A stretch of DNA of 64,000 bases from Rallus limicola (GCA_022605955.1 JAKCOZ010000001.1:101898211-101962210); one strand, 5' to 3'; shown: positions 38,201 through 52,115, numbered from the stretch's first letter. The notes: a model not told the origin generated them from the sequence alone. Program-made: numbers and translations.

Positions 38201-40123
38201 CACCAGAGCACAGGCAGCGAGCCCATCCGCACCATCACACTTGTGATGTGAACTTAAATACTAATATAGGCACAGCATAAAGCCACCACCTTTAATCAAA
38301 AGGGAACACCAACAGTACCAGACTCACTGAGTTTCTCGAAAACAAAGTGCTGCACCAGCCTACACCACATCCCAACACGATTTTATCCTCTACACTGGGA
38401 TAACATTTTCCTCTTTGAGACTTACCACATCTTTTCAGTGAGGTTTAGGAGCTGACAGCAGCACATTGCACATAGCCAGACAAGGCTCAGTACAACTGCT
38501 TCCATCTCTCAAGAGGCTCTAAAAATAGGCACAGGAAATGCACATCCTAGTCCAGAAGAGCCAGACTTATAAATGCTGGTCTTTTCGCTTGTCCTATATT
38601 TGCAAAGTAGTTAGAAATAGTACACAGATCTATCTGATCTGCTGGCAAATGAGCAACCACCTCCTTGTAGTATAAACACAGTTAAGAACTGGTACCTGTT
38701 GAGGAGCAAATGTATCTACCTCAAAGCTACAATAACTGTTCACAACTATGCAGAGTGCCTTGCCTCCTACAGGGGTAAGGGAAAAGCTGACAAGAAGATG
38801 TGGCTGATGAACTCTTCGCTAGAGCCCACCCTTTGGTCCAGCATCACTTTTCCAGGAGAAGGGATCAGCAGACACTTGCTCACCCCCACACACTCACACT
38901 TCAGAGGAACATCATCTAAGCTTCATTAAGATAAAATTGTTTCCTTCTGACATCTCAGAAAAATTATCTGTGTGGGAACTGTATGTGCTCACACACAGAG
39001 AAAGGAAAACAACAATCCACATCAAGTACACCCACATGCTACTGCAAACCAAGAAAGCAAGCAGAATGGCAGGAACGCCTCTTGAAGGCAGTCAGGGCAC
39101 GGAGCAGAAACCCAGGGCTCGGGGCTCACACCGCAGCTTCGAGGATGAGGACAGAAGAGAGGCAGAAACCAAGAAGCAGAGGCAGCAGGTATAGTGGTGA
39201 TGGCACAGAGGACACACCAAACAAACCAAACACAACTTGGTAAGACATTCCAGCACCGAACCAATGCAGGTATATACCAAGCATCACCTTCCCCAGCAAT
39301 AATTGTTGCAAGCCAAGCACGTAATCTTAATGCATCTTTGCCATCTCCTCCCATCATTAAGAATGGGGAAGAGAGAGAAATCCACCCTGAGACATGGGTG
39401 TGCTCACTAACCCAGCATTAACAAAATATTTGTCATATGTGTACCTTCCAGTACAACTGGGCTACCTATTTCAAGCAGTTTCAGGGAACCAAAACCCATC
39501 CTCTAACTCAGCATTAGTTCTGCAGGTAACTGTCAGTGGAGGGAAAGGTGTGAAGGATTGATATACATGGATCTAACAACCCACCTGGGTGGGGGTTGGG
39601 GAGATTAACCACCATTACACAGAAGAAAATTTTATTTAAAAAGAAATAAACATACCTCTGTGTACAACACATGCAGTATCTATACCTACATCTATAAAAC
39701 TAAACCAGACTATTTCTTCAAACAAATTCTAACATCCTTTGTATTAGCATAGAAACCAACTACAAAATTTTAACATTACTGAAGATTGAGGGGACAGCAG
39801 AGCCCCACCAAGATAAGGCACTCTTATGACAAGCTCTCCTTCACTAATATTGGACTCTTACAGCTAAGTCTAAACAAAACTCCACTCCTGTGGGCATGCT
39901 GTGAGCAGTTTCTCAAAAAAAAAAAAATCCCAGCTGCCTGTTGCAAGTGCCAGCGATCCAGCAATTAGGATAAGCATTTCTGAACACCTAATCAAAACAA
40001 TGCAAGCAGCAGAACCACATTATTTACTCTGTACTGCAAACACAAATTCATAACCAGGGTGCTGCTTTTGAAAACAAAGCCATTATATCCTTTCAATTTC
40101 CTGCGTTTTTTGGTGTTTGTTTG

Positions 40124-40142
40124 TTTTTTTTTTAAAAAAAAA
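40124..40142. repeat. T10A9 fold-back tract
   Basis: Ten T followed immediately by nine A, preceded by a T/G-rich stretch (TTTTTTGGTGTTTGTTTG). Simple sequence in intron 1. Confidence 0.85.
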
Positions 40143-43100
40143 GGTATATTCAAAGTCATGCAATTAACTTGTCAGCTGACGGCTCACGAGCCGCTTGCCC
40201 ATTATTGTTACTTACAGGGGAATCTAGCTGGCAAGCTTAAACCCAATGTAGGCATTGCATAACCACTAACACCAGGTACTGTGCGTAAACCTGGCCAAGG
40301 CTGAAAACAGAAAGGGCAGCAACATTTACTATCCTGGGCACCAGAAACACTTCTTAATATAATACATGTGAACTGGCAATGCCAGGATGATCTGTCTGGG
40401 AAGTTTCAAGAATATTTTTAAAGTATGTCTTTCAGGGAGCAAGCAAGGGTTCAGGGGAAAAAAAACCAAAACAAAAAACAAGCCAACAAAAAAAAAGGCA
40501 ATTATGAAAAACTCAACCCAGAAAGTATAACACAAAGCCAGAATTCATGGTTTCATTTAGTTGGTTTGTTTGGGCAGGTTTTATTAAATAATTAAAATTA
40601 ATTAATTAAAAAAACCCTTTTAAAGTATCACATCAGGTCTGAGACTAAAACCACTAGCACAGACAGATTGTACAAATACCTTTAAAAGGCATACAAAATT
40701 TCAGTTTAACTCTGGAATTGCTCAACCCCTACTTCACTTTCATGTTCTTTGTATCTTCTGTTCTTGATGCTCTTTCTAGACTAGAGAAATCAGCCCTCTC
40801 TGAAAGACATAAGGGTGTAGCTAGAGTACTCAACTTGCAAATAGTGATACCCACCCCCAATTTAAACAACGTTTCCAAAGTAACATTTCCAGAAACAATA
40901 AACCTCATTTCAAAAGGAAGTTCTTCAGGAAGCTGTGCCCTCCTCAGTTTCCTAAAGGAAAATGTTTAAAAAAAAAAAAGTGATAAAACACATCATACTT
41001 TGCAAAACATCTCTCAGAGATTTAAAGAGCCAAATCCCAATGGGGCAGGCAGGCTACCCACACAGCCTGACTGCTCCTCTTGCCCCACAAATGTTTTCTC
41101 CCTTCAAAGCAGAAGCCGAATGACAAAAGGGATGCAGCATGCATAGTTCAAAACCTTCAATCTTCTCACAACTGTGCTAAAATTCTGTGAAGTGATCTGA
41201 TTGCACAGGGCCAAACATGCAGAGAAGCTTCCCAAAAAGTATTTTTATGTACTTTTTTATGGCGTGCAATTGAAGTCTTGGGAATGATTGGCTAAAAATA
41301 AAACCCCTTGCTTTTCTGATCATTTGGACTCCAAGAAACGACAGTTCTGGATTTCTGTACTACCTTACTTAGCAAGAAAACTTGCTATCTTACTACATAT
41401 ATTGTTAATTCAAACAAAGCATCAAAAGGTTGAATCTGCGAGGTACATTACCTAAAATTCTATAGGCATTTTAATTAGGAAATGTAAGGCTTTCTCCCTG
41501 CTCTTTCACTTGATTCTTAGGAGAGATTCACCAGCTTTCCAAAAACACTCAATAATTTGGTTTGCTGCCTCTTCCCACCAACTTGGGAAGAGCATTCACA
41601 GCCTGGTTTTTACAACACACACCACAGGGCAGCACAAGAGGTCTTCCCGTTCTTCATCCCTTGCAGATCACCTTCAGGTTTTGGCTGCTGACATGATTAA
41701 AAGCAGTCTTGTAACTAGGCAGCCAGGGACGCCATATGGTTCTCAAAGAAAGCAAGCTAAAGAGAGAATTGGGGCAGGGCGGTGGTGGTTCTTTGGGGTG
41801 GTGAATCTTGTACTGCATCATTTTCTCCTGAAACAAGAACTGAAACTGCTGGTGCAAGAGGAAAGACCTGACAGGTACAGCACTGACCATGAGACAAATC
41901 TAACAACAATTACAAGAGACTTTACTGACTGCACAGCAATTAAGAATGGGGAATTTCATTTGTGTGGAAGACACACAGAAGCTCCCCAAGCCCTGACAAG
42001 ATGGATCCTGATAGCACCCATGAACGGCTGGCAGGAGAGCTGTGGAGAAGAGCAGTGCCCAGCACGGTGAGGGAGAACCCAAGAGGTTTCCATACCCAGG
42101 CTCCAGCCAAGGGCAACGTAAAGGCAAAAAATCAAAGCAATTCTTCAGACCTCAGATAAAAACATTGCGAACAAAACAAATGATAGTGCAATGGAGCAGT
42201 GAGATAAGTAGAGACACATGCCTCAGCTGTCTTTCGGCTCTCTGGACAAGCTCGTGCCTTGGGAGAAGCCTTACTACAGGAGAGCTGCTGGCAGCCGAGG
42301 CAAGAGTACCACACTGAAATTTAACTGGGAGATTTCTGATGCACCACATTCCACATATTTTAAGTATTTTCCTTACCAAAAATATTTCTTGTAACTAAAA
42401 AACAGCTCCAGCTTAAACAGAACATTCCCCAAAGGTTCACATGGCCTTTTACACCAGCCTTGACTGTTACAGAAACACTCAGAAGCTATTGCTCCTAAGA
42501 TACATTATTTAGTGATTATCCTCCCAAGGTTGTTTTCTTTTGCAAGGCTCACTCGTTTAAAAATTCAGAACCCTTGAAAATGCATAAGTACTCTACTAAG
42601 GTCATTTACAACTCCAGCCAACTCCTTTAGAGCTCTGTTTGTGATAGAAAATGTTTACAACAGATTTTAAATTAATCAAGTTTAAGCCTTAATTATGTTT
42701 TGATAACACAAAAAACTCATAACCTAAAAATCAAAAAGCATTGGTATTACCAATCAGTATTATTGTCTCCTTCTATGACCAGACACCATTGTGTTCCCCT
42801 TGAGGTGTGTTTAAAGGCACTGGGAGTTAGGTCCCCACGGGTACAGCACTGAAATCCCAAGATTCGAACACAGAATATCTCATCTGACCTCCTGCACATC
42901 ACAGGCTACTACATTTCTCCTGCTTAATGATGATGAATCCCAACATTTTGTATTCAGAAAATTAGTTGTGCAGTCTTCACATCTGGAAGCAAAAAGTATT
43001 ATTTCCCTTCTTAGCTTGCCCCAAGCTGTACTGTCAAAAGCATGACCCTGGTTTCCTATCCAAATGCCTTCCAGACAGTACTTGGCACGCCTTTCCTTGC

Positions 43101-46017
43101 CCGGTATTTCCTTGCTCTGGAGAGAACTAAGGCATTGTTCCATCTTCCCTTTGACAAATTGCAGACTTTCTCAGCTGGTTTTATCTGCAGACCCGGAATT
43201 AAAAAGTTTCTTTTTTTCTTTTTAAAAAATTACTTCTATCCATCAGAACCATTAATTCCCATTCCAGCCCTTCTCAGAGTGAATGGGCTCAGTTCCCCAA
43301 AACCACATGTATCACAACACAAGTTAACCTCACACCCATGTTCAGTCTACCTAAATTGGCCATGCTGCAAACCCTTGCTGCACAGTCATGGGGTGAGGGG
43401 GCAGGAGGTCTGGACAGCAGAGGAGCCCAGGGCAGGGGTGGTAACCCATGTGGAGCACAAGGTGGATGCCCTTGGCCTTACCCAAGGCTAACCTTTCCCA
43501 CAGCCCATTGTCCCTATGGGCTCCAGGCCTGCCTCTATGTCCTTTTTGAAAAGGAAGGGGTCATCTAATCGACAACCTCAGTGTCAAACATCAGTTTTAC
43601 AGCAACAACAGAAAACTCAACCTCCTCACCCACTACTCATAAGTCAACTGCACTGTATAAATACATTTATTTCTTCTTTCTGCTTATTAAGGAGTACATA
43701 AAAGCCTTTTGTTACTCAGAAGCTTTCTTTTAAATGACAGATTAATTAAAGCTTTCTTCCTCTTATCAGTTAAGAGATACAATTTCCTTAAAACACATCA
43801 CAAACCTTTATGCAGGCATTTATACTCAAGCATGCGCAACCCCACTCAAATCAAAGGGGCCAGTTCAGATAAGCAGGGTAACATACCTCTGCCTCAATTT
43901 TCAGAGCCCAGGTCTTGACCTTCAGTATTTTTGCCCGCTGCCCACGGAGGTTTCACTAGATTCAAACAGGAGCTTAGCAGTTCAGAATTTGTATTGCAGC
44001 TATACATTAATTTAAAGCTGACAAATCCAAAGTGCAATTCAAAGATCTTTTCAGAAGTAGTTCAGACTGTGATTTCAAAGTAAAACACTTTCATTTTACC
44101 CTGCTGTTCATCAGAGATTACATTTTCCCTCAAAGCCCAGCTGCTGGCGGCATTTTCTTGCCAACACCTTCAGAAAGGCCTTCGCTCCTCTGCCCAAAGG
44201 AAAGCTCCTCCATAATCAGATCAGGGACTTAACAAAGCCAGCGGGCCGTGCCCAGCCAGCAGCTCAGCACACAGTGCCAACGCTCGCTGCTACCAGCGCG
44301 GATCAGCGCCATCACCCTCCTTCCCCCCAACCGCGCCACAGGAGCTGCCCATCGCGGAGATCTACCCCTTCCCTGAGACTCTGTGCTGGCTGCTCACCAG
44401 AAGTTTGTGGCCAGAGCAGGTGAGTGCTCCTTTTTAGAGATGGGGCTTCAGCCTGGACTCAAAGAGGCAGGCGAGGGTAGCGGTGGAAGACACTGCACCT
44501 CCACAGCTCACAGTAAGGCATCTTGATTACAAAGAACCCTCTGCACACAGAAAGGGGGAAATCGGCTTTTCTGGAGTTAAGGCTAGCAGGAAAAGGAAGC
44601 ATCTCTTATTTGGCCTTTGATTTAAGCATTCCTACTTCCCTTCTGACTCTCCTGCATAAAATTTAAAGAATAAATTTTAAGTTTGAGGGGGTATTTTAAT
44701 TTGCCCTTTTTTTAAAGTGATGTAATGACGACAATCTCATTAAAAATCATGAGATTACAGCCAAGTTCACATCTGCAAGTTGCTTGCACTGAAGTTCTAT
44801 GAGCTCAGCAACACTCAAAGGAGGACAAGTTGGAGTTCCAAAATTTCCAGTTTAAAAAGTTTGTTGTTGGCAACTTCAGATTAGTATTACCTTTCTAAAT
44901 TTTTATTGAAGGCAGTATTGGCAAAAGTAAACAGTGACAAAACCAGGATGCTGAAAGACATGTCATTGAAAGCAATTTTATTTCACTTAATAGTTAAGAA
45001 AACTGGGCAGAGAACAGGTAAGGCACATGTAGCAAAGCCGCAGAAAAATACCAAGACAACCCAACACCTTACCACATGCTACAGGTTTAGAGGTTTTCTA
45101 ATCCTATACGTGTACAACACACCCTCATTTCCACACTAAGTACTCAACAATTAAATTACAATCTATCAACATTTAGTATATTTAAATTTTACAACACCTA
45201 TAAAAGAAAGAAAAATAACAAAAAGAAAAAAAAACACCCCAAAATAATGAATACCACTTTTAAAGCCACTGCTTTTTTGTTGCATTAGAAGTTTTTTTTC
45301 CTCTTCCACAGTTTACCCTACCCCAGATACACTGTATTTTTCACTGTTTACCTAAACAAAACATAGAGGATTTATATGGGATGAGTAATTAAAAAGAGCT
45401 CTTTTTCCAAGGAAAAAACCTCACAAACTGGAAGTAATGTCTCATTTTTTGAGAAGCTTTGAAAATTAGCTGCAACAGAATCGAACCTGAAACACCAAAA
45501 ATTTCTGTGCCCAGGTTTTCAGGTGCGATGGAGGGAACAAATGGAGTCTTTCAAGTTACCTTCCAAACTCTGAGAAAGCAGAATGCAATAAATTCACTGT
45601 ATCAGCTCAGTACTCCGTATTCCACCTCCAAAGCTCCAGCTCCAAATAAATTTCCATAACTAAGCACAGGAATAAGAACAAGGTAGGTATTTGTTTCAAA
45701 ACTTTATTATGGTATCTGACAAAGCTCGTGGGGGGGAACAAAAAACCCCAACCCTTTGCAGAGGCCATAATTTACAGAAAAATCAATTTTACAGGGTCAG
45801 ATTCTCAGAATAAGCAATCTCTACTTTAAAAATGTGCTGATAAGGTAAGAGAAGATTTGATGCACAAAGATGATGCAATAGCATCTCAAGGAGATTGGAA
45901 ATAGCTTCAAAATCCTGACCCATCTCTATTTTTTTTTCTCTGTGTGTCCAGTGGATACTACCTCTAAATTTTGGAGGTGGATGAGAAGGCAAGCTTTCAT
46001 CCTTCACTACAAGAAAG

Positions 46018-46034
46018 AAAAAAAAAAAAAAAAA
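46018..46034 (+). repeat. A17 homopolymer
   Basis: Seventeen A residues preceded by AAGAAAG; a simple repeat in intron 1 with no retrocopy upstream that I recognise. Confidence 0.8.
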
Positions 46035-48499
46035 GGTATATTTCAAACCTATTAGCATCAAAATTTTGTATTACCTACATTTGTCCTGTGTACATATGAA
46101 CTGTTTCATAGTTTCAAAAACATCAAAGTCCAAAATTAATACAGATGCCAAACAATGTAAGGTTTTGCTCACCCTATCCCTCCACCCCACCCCCCCATCC
46201 TGAACTCCTATTAGACAGGCACTTTGTTTTACTAACTGCAATTCCAAACAGAAATTACGTCAACCATACAAACTGCCATCACTGGATCACATCAGTGGCC
46301 TGCTCTGAAAAGGAGCAAGTTTTAAATGCTTTAACTAACAGGTACAACCAGTTTTGCCCCATTCCTGTCATATGTTATCTGCTGTGGTTGAACAGATAAG
46401 CTCTATCCTAGGGGGAAGACAGACCAGAAAGGATGAACACGGAATTCCTACCTGGATTAGCTGAAAATGGGTCAGTGGGATCTGAATGGAGTTATCCATC
46501 CCTGAAGGCAGCTACCCTCAGGGTTTCTGCCTTTTTGCAGTGCCTTGACACTAGGAACCAAAGAGGGGTCAGGTGTGAAAAGACTGTTCATGCCCTGCTG
46601 CAGGTCACCAGAGGGAGGCAAAAAGACTAACACCTTAATTAAACGCTATTACATCAGCTTCAGTAAACGTGGTTTCAGAGGTCGGTGGGTCGGCACTCCT
46701 GCCCGAAGCAGCTGCCTGCTGTTTTAGCTAGGCCAGTTCCACTGCTTGTGGCCATTTTCTGACGCTGAAGCATCTGCCAGAAGGTGACACCTACCAAAAA
46801 AGACACAGCTCATTTCTTTCACTGCAGTACAGGTTCGTAAAAACCAGCCTAGAAGGGGGTCAAAGAGAACTGGGGAAGGCTGAGCTTATGGAGTGGAGGC
46901 CCCTGGTCGAGGCAGGAAGGGCAGCTTTTTTTACCCGGAGCTAGGTCGGGGTCCAGCCAAAGCACAGTGTTTGACTGCAGCCAGGTTACAAAACCACAAA
47001 ACACAGTGACTGACCAGCTCACATACCCCTGTTTAAAGCCTCACTGCCCCACAATATGCCACCAGCTGAGCAGAAGGTTTGCTTCTATTGGAAAGTCTTG
47101 TTAAATCACTGCAATCTACGCTTATCCTTTAATAGTGACCCAAGGGAAGATCAAGTTCTCCTGAACTTGCTGGGAAGGCCAGCAAGAAAACAGGGCATGC
47201 CAGAGATCCTGCTTTGCAGCTGAAGAAGTCCCATCAGTAGCTGATTTACGGTTCTCCACCCTTCTAAAAAGTATCCTTTATTTTATAATCTTTGTGTTCA
47301 TACCACCAAAATGTGCTTGCCATCCGGAAAACACATTTTGTGAGCCACTGAATGGTACTGGCAGCAGTTACACACTGTGGAGCATATTGACCCTTACCCA
47401 CGTTTCCATCATGACAGTTTATTTTGTAATTACTGGAATCATTACCTAGTATTTGTTTTAGCACAGGAGCTCGAGGTGTGCTGGTTTTGTTTGGTTTTTA
47501 AATAAACACTCATATATGTACACACACACTTACTAAACTGGCTGTCACTAAAATTGATCCCCCTGAACAGTCTCATTATCCCCATTTGCTTCTCTTTAGT
47601 TATATGACTAACAAGGAACGGCAGGTATTCTTGGCAAATGGAGGCATCTCCAGAGCTTTTGGAACGTACAGCAGAGTGCAACAAGATTTAAGAGTCAGAT
47701 AGCTCTCTAACTTTTTTTAGTCAAAATGAGTAAGAGACAACAAATTCCCAGCTCTCAGACTAAATGTCACATTACAACCAAGGGCATAAAAGTGACTTAT
47801 TTAGGGCTGAAGACTCACAATCACACACCAGCCATTACTGGCTGGTACTCTCAGACAGTTTGGTAACACCAAACGGGGCAGATTGTGTTTTTTAAGCACC
47901 TCAACTGCAGGTATTTCTGAAGTAGAGTCAAGGAAGGAGGGCAGACTTCAGATCAAGTGAGAACAAGGGTTCAGACCAACTGTACTCAATTTTAAACAAA
48001 AAACCCCACCACCCAAAAACCCCATACATACAGGTCAGTGCAGTTCTGACTTAAGTGGAGTCCTTTGTTTTTGAATTATTATTCCAGGCTCAAGTTCGTT
48101 ATCAGGATTGCTCTTGGCAATCCTCAGCCTGGCAGCAACTGCCCTAGACTTTCATTGCAAGAGCATGCCCCAACAATTAACCAAGCTTACAGAAAGTCGT
48201 TCAGCATTTTTTCAATTTGCTTTACTTTTAATCTTCTTACACCACGGGATTTTTTCAAAATCCCCCGAATTTAAATCCAATAACACACAGCTCTAGACTT
48301 ATGTGTTAAAACCATACAGACAGCTCACCTAACAATTCCAATGAACTTATTACCATGTATAAAACCAATTATATTTTTATCGGTCGCAGTCTAGAACTCC
48401 ATCTCTTCATTGCCTGGATATAAGGAGATAGGTGACTATTAGCCTAATATAGCCTATACTTTAAAATAGCCTAAGGATTAATATAATGTATACACACAG

Positions 48500-48640
48500 A
48501 TAAACACATATGGTGATTTCAGTGTCATACATTAAATATGCAAATATGTTTGGTATTTCACTATGTATTTGCATACATTATACAGACACATTAGGTGATT
48601 ATAGTGTATTGTGTATGCATACATGTGTATATAATTACAT
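48500..48640 (+). repeat. AT-rich region with a degenerate ~82-bp tandem duplication
   Basis: ACACATATGGTGATTTCAGTG (from about 48504) is echoed as ACACATTAGGTGATTATAGTG about 82 bp later, both followed by CATACATT or GCATACAT-like sequence. The rest of each unit is too diverged and TA/TG-rich to align with certainty. Confidence 0.4.
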
Positions 48641-48696
48641 GGCCATTTGACAGACTTTTAAAAATTAAACACAAAATGCAATTTTCAATTGTTACC

Positions 48697-48713
48697 TTTT
48701 TTTTTTTTTTTTT
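48697..48713 (+). repeat. T17 homopolymer
   Basis: Seventeen T residues (A17 on the APP sense strand). Simple repeat. Confidence 0.8.
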
Positions 48714-48860
48714 AAATGCAACAGATGTCAAAATGATACTCGGAGTATTCAGGATTAAGGATGTAAATTAAGACTAGAGATACCACCTTAAAAACAAACA
48801 AGTAACAGCTTGGAGCCCTGTTTCAAGCCAAAGGTGAACCAACCAACCAACCCACAGGTG

Positions 48861-49010
48861 GAGCAGACTGCCCAGCCAGGTTGCACAGGCTCTGTCCTTG
48901 GAGCTCCATTTTCAAGAAAGCCCTGAGCAGCCTGGTCTCATCCCAGAACTGGCCCTGCTATGGGTGGAAGGGTGGACCAGAGACTTCCTGAGGGATCCTG
49001 CCATCCTATC
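48861..49010 (+). mobile_element. CR1 LINE 3' fragment, plus strand, diverged
   Basis: The blocks CCAGGTTGCACAGGCTCTGT, CCTTGGAGCTCCATTTTCAA, CCCTGAGCAGCCTGGTCT, GGCCCTGCTATG and GGACCAGAGACTTCCTGAGG align in order with the last ~150 bp of a CR1 3'UTR. The usual terminal short repeats are not recognisable. Confidence 0.8.
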
Positions 49011-51289
49011 TACTAATTTCTTGGCCAAGTCCCCACACCCACCAGCTTCTGTTAATTAATTTACTGAGTCACTGAAAAAAACCCCAACATTCTGCCCAGA
49101 AAAACAGCTGCCAATCCGTTGATCAATTCCATGAAGCTACCATGCTCTTAAGCTCTAATAAGCTTTGTACTGGAAAAGGACGCCGATTAAATGAAACCAT
49201 CATAGCTTTCCTTCTTACAACAGCTTACAGACAGCACATGCAAAGAGAAAGTAATGAAAAGCCAAAAACAACCTATGTTACCCGTAGGTTTGTCATACAA
49301 TTCAACATCGATCAATTAAAACTAAGAAAGATCGCTTGCAACTATCATACAAACAATTGATGGGGGAAAAAAACAAAAAAAGTTAAAAATATAAAAACCT
49401 TGTCAGTTCCCTCATTTACATACATGTTTTGTGAGGAAGCACAGCAGCTGATGACGTTTTTCCTGAAAAATGCGCTTGAAGAGGACATGAGTCTCAAGAT
49501 TTCTGTTGCTCATTAATCAGAGAGAAAACAAGTTGGGGAAGCAAGGGAGAAGAGCTCCTATTTTACTCCTCCAGCCTGTCTATCAGACTGCCAAGGATCC
49601 GGAGGGCGCTCTTGGAACCCCCAGCGCCCACCCTGCTGCTTTACCCTCGCAGCTGCCCACCCCAACATGGCATAGGAAGTTCAAAACGGACCCTTGGACA
49701 AACACAAAGCCTTTGCCAGAGGAATTGGTGAAGAGGAACTAAACCTCTGTACTGGGAACGAAAAAAAAGCTTCATTGCCCTTCCTGTGTTTCAAAGTAAC
49801 TTCAAAGGTCTGCTTAAAAGCTGAACAATGAAAAAAACATTATTTAGTGTCTTCCACCAGGGAAAAAAATACAAACCCACAGGGGTAGGAACCTACAAAA
49901 CACGACATTACCCAGTTTAAAAAAAAAAACAAAAACCAAACCAACAAACGTATACTTTTTGTCAACTACCATTCTGAGGGCCAGATTGTGTGACTCCATC
50001 ATCTTAACAACTTGATTTCAGTCAGCTGGTAGAAGAGTCTCCACTTATAATGGAGCTAGCTTACACATGGAGCCAGAGCAGCGAGCTGAACAGGCATGGC
50101 AGAAATCCTGACAACCTCTGCGTGCCGACTGGAAGAAATCTTAATTTACAAACCAGGATCATTCATGCAAATACACAAAGATAGTTACTCTCCATTGTAC
50201 TTATCTACTGAAACAAGACAATTAATAGAACGAGAATAAATGGGGAAATAGCTACTGAAGAATAGGTTTTGCAAATTATGAGATTTCTTGGCCAATGGAT
50301 TTCCTAACCCCAGTAGATATGATTCATATGAATGGCAGAAGGAAAATGGTAAGCAACCATGACATCACCAGAGCATCACTAAGGGATATTTCCTTTAAAG
50401 CTGCATAAATAAATATTAATCTACCCGTAATTTTAGAAAGGAATTCTTCATGTGTAATATAGAAACAATTCGTTCCATTCCCATTTTCCCTCTCCGTAAT
50501 ACCATTCCCTGTGAAAGCCAAGCAAAGGTTCTTTGCTCCTTTCCAGAAAGACCTTGTCAAAATGGCAGGAAAAATGTTTATTTTCAGAAAGACCTATAAG
50601 GACAATATAAATCAAACAAGAAAATTTCACACTTTAGTATACAAAGACGGTTCAAGCATGGTAAATGCACAAATGCAACTCCTATTATGAAATATTTTAG
50701 CATTAGAAAACCAGTCACTTACTCAAAACATCAACCTGGCAGTATCAAGACTGACAAACAGCCAATTGCCAGAAAACCAGATGTTAAAACCTATGCCACT
50801 ATTATACAGTTAAAAAAAAATTTAAAAAATGCAAAGCCTCAAATGATGGCATGTTAATAAAAGCTCAAAAGCTTCTGCAGAAACATCAGCGCCCGTTTAA
50901 GCGAGTCCTTTGAGGCAAAGGATGGCTCTGAAAATTCTGGGCATCGCTAAGGCAGACACCATGGCAGAAACGCCTGAATACAGACTCTCCCCGGCAAGTT
51001 TTGGTGCAAAAACCCAAGCTCCCTTTCCTACAAGCACCGTTACAGTGGCAATACCCATACCTCTCTCTGAGAGGCCGGGGCTACAGGGACCCAGCAGAAA
51101 CGCCCACCCGTCCGCGGTCTATCCTGAAGCACAGCCTCGACCTAAAACCTAGGGGTTTTCCTACTTCAGCTGTGCACCCAAAGCAGAGATTTCCTTCTGC
51201 TGCGCTTCGGCAGTAAATGGTCGCATCAAGCTGCTAAAACCCAAGTGAGTTTTGTAGTTGGAAGCTTGAAGCCTCTGAGAATCTTTACA
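49011..51289. other. Intron 1 segment downstream of the CpG island
   Basis: AT-rich with no gene or transposon recognised. An A/C tract lies at 49920-49950. GC content rises from about 51.0 kb towards the CpG island. Confidence 0.55.
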
Positions 51290-51534
51290 ACCGCTCGGCT
51301 TGATACACCCGGCTCGGCACTGGCAAGATCACGCCTGGAACCGAGCAGCCTCGGCGGGGAGGGGAGGAGGGGGGCGGAGCGGCGGCTGGGGAGCTGTCTC
51401 CTCTCACCCGCCGGGTACCGGGGTCTCTCTTGGGACGGACACGGGAGCCGCCAGCCCGCGTCCCCCTGCCCAAAGGGGAACGCTAAGCTTAAGACTTTGC
51501 TTTTGGGCTAAGTGTTGGCATACTCCTCACCCCT

Positions 51535-51555
51535 ACCCACCCACCCACCCACCCC
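51535..51555 (-). repeat. (ACCC)n microsatellite, (GGGT)5 on the APP sense strand
   Basis: Five tandem ACCC units on the plus strand read as (GGGT)5 in the APP pre-mRNA. Five GGG runs with single-nucleotide loops are a near-ideal quadruplex motif. It sits about 1.4 kb downstream of exon 1, near the intronic edge of the CpG island. Confidence 0.85.
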
Positions 51556-52093
51556 GACTCTCCCCCCGCCTTAGCAGAAGAGGGAGTTAACGCCAAGGAA
51601 GCTGCGGTCTCACGGCCAAGCCTGACAACCCTGGAGCAGAGGAGACCAAGTGATAACTCTTCCCTCACGCATCTTAATATTTTTGGGGCGCTGGGGGGCA
51701 GAGGGGAGAGCATCACCGACGGCCAGCCTCGTCGTCTCCTCCTTAGAGGCCCGGGCTTGCGCAGCCCCGGCGGGGTCCTCCCTGCTCCCACCGACCTGGC
51801 AGGAGCCGCGGTGCGTTCGCCCCGCCCCCTCCCCCCCCCCCCCCAGCCTCCCCCCGCCCGCACGGCGGGCTGCACGGGGACCCCTCCCACCTCTACCACC
51901 ACCACCCAGCGCGGGGCCCCGCGGAGGGTGCCGCCAGGCAAGGGGCGGGGGGAGCCGCCCCCGGGGAGCGCAGGGGCGGCCGCGGAGGGGCGCGGGCTCC
52001 GGCGGCCGCAGCGCGCACGGCGGCGCCTCTCTGCTGCACTGCAGAGGCGCCATCTTCTCGCGCCTCCGCGCCGCTCGGCACCGGCCCGCCCGC

Positions 52094-52115
52094 GGGGGGA
52101 AGGGGGGTGGGGGGG
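52094..52115 (+). repeat. G-rich tract in the intron 1 CpG island
   Basis: Three runs of 6, 6 and 7 G separated by AA and T can supply four GGG blocks on the plus (template) strand. It is simple G-rich sequence inside the CpG island. Confidence 0.6.

Larger units (their letters stand above)
25707..48860. other. Intron 1 core, largely free of recognisable repeats
   Basis: About 23 kb of AT-rich sequence. I recognise no transposon in it by eye, only simple tracts: a T15 run near 27661, a G-rich run near 27184, the alternating tract at 29.2 kb, the T10A9 tract, the A17 and T17 runs, and A/C-rich patches near 37.28, 40.46, 45.2 and 48.0 kb. A 149-codon plus-strand frame at 43042-43491 and a 186-codon one at 41510-42070 have no recognisable domain. 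Such a long repeat-poor stretch could hide conserved regulatory elements, but that cannot be judged from one sequence. Confidence 0.5.

Noticed and set aside
48500..48640. Satellite or minisatellite array
   Set aside because: Only two diverged copies of one unit can be aligned, in TA/TG-rich sequence, so it is not a real array.
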